18,589 bases of DNA from JAEYFP01 sp047602645. GTDB taxonomy: Bacteria > Bacillota > Clostridia > Lachnospirales > Lachnospiraceae. Position numbers and translations under genes: made by a program. The notes under the pieces were generated by a model. The model was not told where the DNA came from, made no database searches, and saw only the letters and a list, made by a program, of their open reading frames with translations. Each line of letters opens with the position of its first letter. Positions within the stretch are counted from its first letter, which is position 1. Shown piece by piece: positions 14,584-18,589 of this stretch. The stretch covers positions 1 to 18,589 of the forward strand of contig JASGGU010000078.1 of the NCBI GenBank assembly GCA_047602645.1, read 5' to 3'.

Positions 14584-16884
14584 TTAACCTGTTGTCCTTT
14601 CAATATCAATCACATCCTCGATGGAACGCAGTCGGTCAATAATCCTGTTCAGCTCCTCTGTATTGGATATTTCAAAGGAGATGGATGTCGTCGCTGTTCC
14701 CTGCTTGCTCGTCCGCACATTCATCGAAAGAATATTTACATTTTTTTCGGTCAGTGCTTTTGTGATCTCCGCCAGCAGACCGTTCCGATTGTTGCTGTAA
14801 AGATTGATTTCCGCCAGATACCGCTCGGATGTTCTGGAATCGTTCGTCTGCCACTCTGCCTCGATCAGCCTCGCCCGCTCCATTTCAGGAAGATTCAATA
14901 CATTGATACAGTCTGTGCGATGTATGGAAACACCCCTTCCCCGCGTCACAAAGCCGATGATTTCATCACCCGGAATCGGACTGCAGCATTTGGAAAAACG
15001 CACGGCAACATCGTCTATTCCCTTGACGACAATCCCGCCCTTACTCCTGACCTGAATTTTTCTTTCCTTCTGGGAATCAACTACATTTTGCAGAATTTCT
15101 TCATTGGACAAAATCTTCGGATGATCCTTTTCATACAGCTCCTGCATTTTGTTGATGATCTGGCCTTCCTTTAAACCGCCGTGACCGACAGCCGCACAAA
15201 CGGAATCCCAATCCTTGAAGCCATATTTATCCATAATGGAGCGCATATATTCGGGTCGCATCAGTTGACTTGTATCGAGTGCCTTCGTTTTGCAATAGGT
15301 AAGGATCATTTCCTTACCCTTGACAATGTTGTCCTCCTTCAGCTCATTTCTGAACCACTGGCTGATCTTGCTCCTGGCTTGCGTACTCTTGACAATATTG
15401 AGCCAATCACGGCTTGGACCCTTGGAATTCTGAGAGGTAATAACCTCGATTCGGTCACCGTTATTGATGACATAATCAATCGTAACGAGTTTGCCGTTGA
15501 CGCGCGCACCAATCATTTTATTACCGACGGCGCTGTGGATGCTGTAGGCAAAATCGATCGTATTCGAGCCTGCCGGAAGCGTTTTGACATCTCCTGTCGG
15601 TGTGAAACAATAAACACTGTCGGAAAACAAATCCAGATCGCTCTTGAGCGTGTTCATGAATTCCTTGTTATCCGACATATCTTTTTGCCATTCAAGTATC
15701 TGCCTGAGCCAGCTTAATTTTTCCGCTTCCTGCTCCTTAACTCGTTTGCCGTCGGAGGCCTCCTTGTATTTCCAATGGGCGGCAATTCCATACTCTGCCG
15801 TCCTATGCATTTCATAAGTACGAATTTGTATTTCAAACGGCTGCCCCGTCGGCCCAATCAAAGTCGTATGAAGCGACTGATACATATTTGGTTTGGGCAT
15901 CGCGATATAATCCTTAAAGCGGCCCGGGATCGGCTTATACATCTCGTGAATGATGCCGAGTGCTGCGTAGCAATCCTTTACCGTATCCACAACGATTCTG
16001 ATCGCGAACAGATCATAGATTTGGTCAATCGTCTTATCCTGATTCAGCATCTTTTTATAAATACTGAAAAAATGCTTCACCCTGCCGTCAATGGTCGCAG
16101 AAATGCCCGCATTTTGAATATGCACCGAAACCTCGTCAACAATTTCCTGCACATACTTTTCCCGCACACTTTTACGGATCGCAATTTTATCTACCAGATC
16201 GTAATAAACCTCCGGCTCCAGATATTTTAGCGAAAGATCATCCAGCTCTACCTTTAGTTTGGATATACCGAGACGCTGTGCGAGCGGCGCGTAGATATCC
16301 ATCGTTTCCCGCGCAATCTCAATCTGCTTGGACGGGAGCATATGCTTTAAGGTACGCATATTGTGCAATCTGTCCGCAAGCTTTACCATGATGACACGGA
16401 TATCCTTTGCCATAGCGAGAAACATCTTTCTTAAATTTTCCGCCTGAAACTCCAGCTTATCCTCATTATATTTCAAACGGCCGAGCTTTGTTACGCCGTC
16501 TACAATCAGCGCCACATCCGGCCCGAACTCTTCTTTGATTTCCTCATCCGTCATGATTGTATCTTCCACAACATCATGCAGAAGTCCTGCCACAATCGAT
16601 TCCTTATCAAGCTGCAGATCGGCAAGGATGATTGCAACGCAGAGCGGATGAATAATATACGGCTCTCCCGACCTGCGAACTTGATCCTTATGTGCCTCGT
16701 AAGCGATTTTATATGCTTTTTCGATCAGGGAGATATCATCCGAGGGGTGATATTTTTGCACACGGGCAATTAAATCCTGATAAAGCTCCTCAGGACTTAA
16801 GAATTCCTTCATAGCCTCGATCCGGCCGTCATCCAGAATCAATTCTCTTGTCTGTTTTTCCAGTGTGTCCATCATATCTGCCAT
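14584..16884 (-). CDS. relA: Bifunctional (p)ppGpp synthetase/hydrolase (Rel)
   Basis: The product (766 aa) is a long RelA/SpoT homologue that makes and breaks the stringent-response alarmone. The HD hydrolase domain has His79, His103-Asp104 in GLLHDVVEDT and KLADRLHNMRTL. The synthetase domain has RIVVDT and GRFKDYIAMPKPNMYQSLH; the RFKD form (322-325) is the version known from bifunctional enzymes, while synthetase-only RelA has an acidic one. A TGS domain (about 424-484), a Cys-containing zinc-finger region (SKCCSPIPGDE) and a C-terminal ACT domain follow. Both activities should be intact. The start at 16884 is chosen because GGAGG lies nine bases upstream; an in-frame TTG at 16938 would place the start inside the promoter. 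It heads the ten-gene run, with MBL following one base after the stop. Confidence 0.96.
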   Translation of the reverse strand: MADMMDTLEKQTRELILDDGRIEAMKEFLSPEELYQDLIARVQKYHPSDDISLIEKAYKIAYEAHKDQVRRSGEPYIIHPLCVAIILADLQLDKESIVAGLLHDVVEDTIMTDEEIKEEFGPDVALIVDGVTKLGRLKYNEDKLEFQAENLRKMFLAMAKDIRVIMVKLADRLHNMRTLKHMLPSKQIEIARETMDIYAPLAQRLGISKLKVELDDLSLKYLEPEVYYDLVDKIAIRKSVREKYVQEIVDEVSVHIQNAGISATIDGRVKHFFSIYKKMLNQDKTIDQIYDLFAIRIVVDTVKDCYAALGIIHEMYKPIPGRFKDYIAMPKPNMYQSLHTTLIGPTGQPFEIQIRTYEMHRTAEYGIAAHWKYKEASDGKRVKEQEAEKLSWLRQILEWQKDMSDNKEFMNTLKSDLDLFSDSVYCFTPTGDVKTLPAGSNTIDFAYSIHSAVGNKMIGARVNGKLVTIDYVINNGDRIEVITSQNSKGPSRDWLNIVKSTQARSKISQWFRNELKEDNIVKGKEMILTYCKTKALDTSQLMRPEYMRSIMDKYGFKDWDSVCAAVGHGGLKEGQIINKMQELYEKDHPKILSNEEILQNVVDSQKERKIQVRSKGGIVVKGIDDVAVRFSKCCSPIPGDEIIGFVTRGRGVSIHRTDCINVLNLPEMERARLIEAEWQTNDSRTSERYLAEINLYSNNRNGLLAEITKALTEKNVNILSMNVRTSKQGTATTSISFEISNTEELNRIIDRLRSIEDVIDIERTTG

Positions 16885-16899
16885 AGGAGATTTCCTCCT
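16885..16899 (-). promoter_or_regulatory. rel ribosome binding site inside a small hairpin
   Basis: The minus strand reads AGGAG-GAAAT-CTCCT immediately before the rel ATG. The ribosome binding site GGAGG (16894-16898) thus sits largely in the 5' arm of a 5 bp stem with a 5-base loop. It fixes the rel start. Whether the weak stem affects translation is an inference. Confidence 0.5.
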
Positions 16900-16908
16900 T
16901 TCGTTTGT

Positions 16909-16938
16909 AGTATACATCATCTGTCTGTTTGTCGTCAA
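16909..16938 (-). promoter_or_regulatory. Predicted sigma-A promoter for the rel operon
   Basis: On the minus strand, TTGACG (plus 16933-16938) and TATACT (plus 16909-16914) are separated by 18 bp; each matches 5 of 6 consensus bases. Transcription would start near 16902, giving a leader of only about 18 nt that consists mostly of the ribosome binding site hairpin. This is the only good promoter I find along the ten-gene run, although I checked only the gaps by eye. Confidence 0.6.
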
Positions 16939-16942
16939 ACAG
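16925..16942. repeat. Inverted repeat overlapping the rel -35 box
   Basis: CTGTTTG-TCGT-CAAACAG forms a perfect 7 bp inverted repeat with a 4-base spacer. The -35 element lies over its spacer and one arm. There is no T run after it on either strand, so it is not a rho-independent terminator of uppP; it could be an operator or chance. Confidence 0.5.
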
Positions 16943-16954
16943 TTGTCTCAGGCT

Positions 16955-17770
16955 TTACCGCGATAAATACAACACAACAATGATCGCCAGCAGGATGCGG
17001 TACCAACCAAACACCTTGAAATCATGCTTTTTGATATACCCCATCAGGAAACGAATCGCAAGCACAGACACTACAAATGCGGTCGCCATACCTGTCAATA
17101 ATATCGACATCTCCGTTCCCGTGAAATGGAAGCCGAATTTAATAATTTTCAGCAGACTTGCACCGAGCATAACCGGCACCGCCAGAAAAAACGTAAACTC
17201 TGCCGCGGCAGTTCGGGATACGCCAAGCAAGATGGCACCCAGAATCGTCGCACCGGAGCGCGAGGTGCCGGGAAAAATAGCTGCAATCAATTGGAAAATA
17301 CCAATATAGAGTGCTGTCCGGTAACTAATCTGTGCGATAGACTCCATTTTAGGTGTACGGTTCTTATTTTTCCGTTCAATCAATATAAATAACACGCCAA
17401 ACACAAACAGTACAATCGCAACACAGATATAGTTATAAAACAGTGATTCAAATAAATCGTCAAACGGCATTCCGATCACAATTGTCGGGATACATGCCAC
17501 GATAACTTTCAGCCACATAAAAATCGTTTCTTCCTTAATATATGGCTTTTCTTTAAACTGAAACGGAAACAGCCGCTCCCAGTATAGCAGGACGACAGCA
17601 AAAATCGCGCCAAGCTGGATGACGACACGAAACATTTCAAGAAATTCCGGCGACTGATTAAGCGGAAGAAGCTCCTCCAGCAGAATCAGGTGTCCGGTGC
17701 TGCTGATCGGCAGCCACTCCGTAATACCCTCCACGATTCCGTAAAAAATTGTTTTTATGATCTCCGCCAT
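16955..17770 (-). CDS. uppP: Undecaprenyl-diphosphatase (BacA/UppP family)
   Basis: The product (271 aa, the normal length) is a multi-pass membrane enzyme that removes a phosphate from undecaprenyl diphosphate and so recycles the lipid carrier for peptidoglycan and other wall polymers; extra copies give bacitracin resistance. The two family motifs are intact: EGITEWLPISSTGH at residues 14-27 and PGTSRSGAT at 167-175. Several hydrophobic helices are spread over the whole length. The start ATG 17770 has AGGAA directly upstream and a GGGGAG a little further. It follows galE by 28 bp on the same strand, so the two are probably cotranscribed, and both serve cell-envelope sugar or carrier metabolism. 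The rel promoter lies after its stop. Confidence 0.95.
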   Translation of the reverse strand: MAEIIKTIFYGIVEGITEWLPISSTGHLILLEELLPLNQSPEFLEMFRVVIQLGAIFAVVLLYWERLFPFQFKEKPYIKEETIFMWLKVIVACIPTIVIGMPFDDLFESLFYNYICVAIVLFVFGVLFILIERKNKNRTPKMESIAQISYRTALYIGIFQLIAAIFPGTSRSGATILGAILLGVSRTAAAEFTFFLAVPVMLGASLLKIIKFGFHFTGTEMSILLTGMATAFVVSVLAIRFLMGYIKKHDFKVFGWYRILLAIIVVLYLSR

Positions 17771-17798
17771 TTCCTATCTCCCCATCCATGATTATCTA

Positions 17799-18589
17799 TT
17801 ATAATCCCTCCGGATTCATGGACTGCCAGCGCCAGGAATCCTCGCACATTTCTTCTATACTGCGCTGTGCCGTCCATTGCAGCTCTTCTTTGGCTTTCGT
17901 CACATCGGCATAGCATGTCGCGATATCTCCCGGCCTTCTTTCCTTGATTTCATAAGGTATTTTTTTGCCGCACGCCTTTTCAAAATTCCGAATGATATCT
18001 AACACACTGCAGCCATGCCCTGTTCCAAGATTGTAGACCTTGACTCCAGGCTTGTCTTCTCCGCCCATTTCCCGTATTTTTTCAATCGCCCGCACATGGC
18101 CGATCGCAAGATCTACAACATGGATATAGTCACGCACCCCTGTTCCATCCGGTGTATTATAATCATTGCCAAAGACGCCGACGCTTTTCAGTTTTCCGAT
18201 CGCCACCTGCGTCACATAAGGAATGAGATTGTTCGGAATCCCCTTCGGGTTCTCTCCGATCAGACCCGACTCATGCGCACCGATTGGGTTGAAGTAGCGC
18301 AGCAGGATCACGTTCCATTCCTGATCCGATACATAAAGGTCCTGCAGCATCTGCTCGATCATCACCTTCGTGCGCCCATAAGGATTTGTTACTTCGCCGA
18401 CCGGACATTCCTCTGTAATCGGCACAAAAGCAGGCGTACCGTAAACGGTTGCCGAGGAACTGAACACGATGCTCTTGCAGCCGTGCTTTCGCATCACATC
18501 ACATAATATGAGCGTACCCGTCAAATTATTATAGTAATAATCAAGCGGCTTTTCGACCGATTCACCGACAGCCTTATACCCGGCAAAAT
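17799..18589 (-). CDS. galE: UDP-glucose 4-epimerase (5' end cut by right edge)
   Basis: The visible 262 codons are the C-terminal three quarters of an epimerase of about 338 residues; roughly 75 N-terminal residues, including the NAD-binding glycine motif, lie beyond the right edge. The frame continues from base 18587 with FAGYKAVGESVEKPLDYYY, the expected GalE segment. The enzyme interconverts UDP-glucose and UDP-galactose for galactose use and for surface polysaccharides. Visible elements are SSSATVYG with the catalytic Ser, NPYGRTK with the Tyr-x-x-x-Lys pair, LLRYFNPIGAHESG, GTGVRDYIHVVDLA, YNLGTGHGCSVLD and RRPGDIATCYAD. All are typical of true GalE. It is followed 28 bp later by uppP. 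An in-frame TTG in the middle of this segment (18524) is not a start. Confidence 0.95.
   Translation of the reverse strand, partial: FAGYKAVGESVEKPLDYYYNNLTGTLILCDVMRKHGCKSIVFSSSATVYGTPAFVPITEECPVGEVTNPYGRTKVMIEQMLQDLYVSDQEWNVILLRYFNPIGAHESGLIGENPKGIPNNLIPYVTQVAIGKLKSVGVFGNDYNTPDGTGVRDYIHVVDLAIGHVRAIEKIREMGGEDKPGVKVYNLGTGHGCSVLDIIRNFEKACGKKIPYEIKERRPGDIATCYADVTKAKEELQWTAQRSIEEMCEDSWRWQSMNPEGL

Noticed and set aside
14536..15174. Open frames on the plus strand opposite rel (including 15181-15717)
   Set aside because: They mirror conserved Rel domains, so their openness comes from codon composition on the coding strand.
16925..16942. Inverted repeat as a terminator for uppP
   Set aside because: The stem is only 7 bp and no T run follows on the minus strand; it overlaps a good -35 box instead.
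18015..18506. Open frame of 163 codons on the plus strand opposite galE
   Set aside because: It lies wholly within a conserved gene on the other strand and has no ribosome binding site or recognisable motif.
1..18589. Mobile elements, CRISPR arrays, tRNA or rRNA genes
   Set aside because: I saw no transposase or integrase motif, no regularly spaced repeats and no RNA gene; coding density is near complete.

Overview
The window looks like chromosomal DNA of an anaerobic Firmicute, most likely a Lachnospiraceae-type Clostridium relative. The reasons are moderate GC, strong GGAGG-type ribosome binding sites, the order rel - MBL hydrolase - hemZ - hisS - aspS that I associate with that group, a divergent clostridial type of HisRS, a DUF5662 protein and a zinc-ribbon membrane protein. 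This assignment is an inference from gene content; no rRNA or tRNA is present to confirm it.

Layout. (1) 1-393 minus: the 5' part of a GH3 beta-glucosidase, cut by the left edge. (2) 394-520: a divergent intergenic region with a good promoter for the GH3 gene. (3) 521-2526 plus: a heme catalase followed 14 bp later by a small signal-less Amidase_3 cell-wall amidase. (4) 16884 down to 2504 minus: ten codirectional genes with gaps of at most about 40 bp, which look like one long transcription unit. It starts at a recognisable promoter before rel. First come stress and translation genes: bifunctional (p)ppGpp synthetase/hydrolase rel, MBL hydrolase, hemZ-like radical SAM protein, hisS and aspS. 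Then comes a signalling block: a hybrid histidine kinase with receiver and HPt, a diacylglycerol-kinase-like protein, a receiver-HD-GYP protein, a membrane-anchored zinc-ribbon protein and DUF5662. (5) 16955-18589 minus: undecaprenyl-diphosphatase uppP, preceded by galE, which runs off the right edge.

How the genes may work together. The kinase carries every station of a phosphorelay (His, receiver Asp, HPt His), and the receiver-HD-GYP protein two genes downstream is the obvious final acceptor, so the block plausibly controls cyclic dinucleotide turnover. Two of its enzymes carry substitutions in signature motifs: the HD-GYP domain reads GYL instead of GYP, and the lipid-kinase-like protein reads GGSGT instead of GGDGT. 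Its tail genes, a large-ectodomain zinc-ribbon protein and an HD-like DUF5662 protein, have no known function.

Most of the window is ordinary housekeeping sequence. I see no CRISPR array, transposase, integrase, attachment site, phage gene, rRNA or tRNA, and no gene-free stretch over 300 bp. The signalling tail of the rel-aspS operon is the part most worth a second look.
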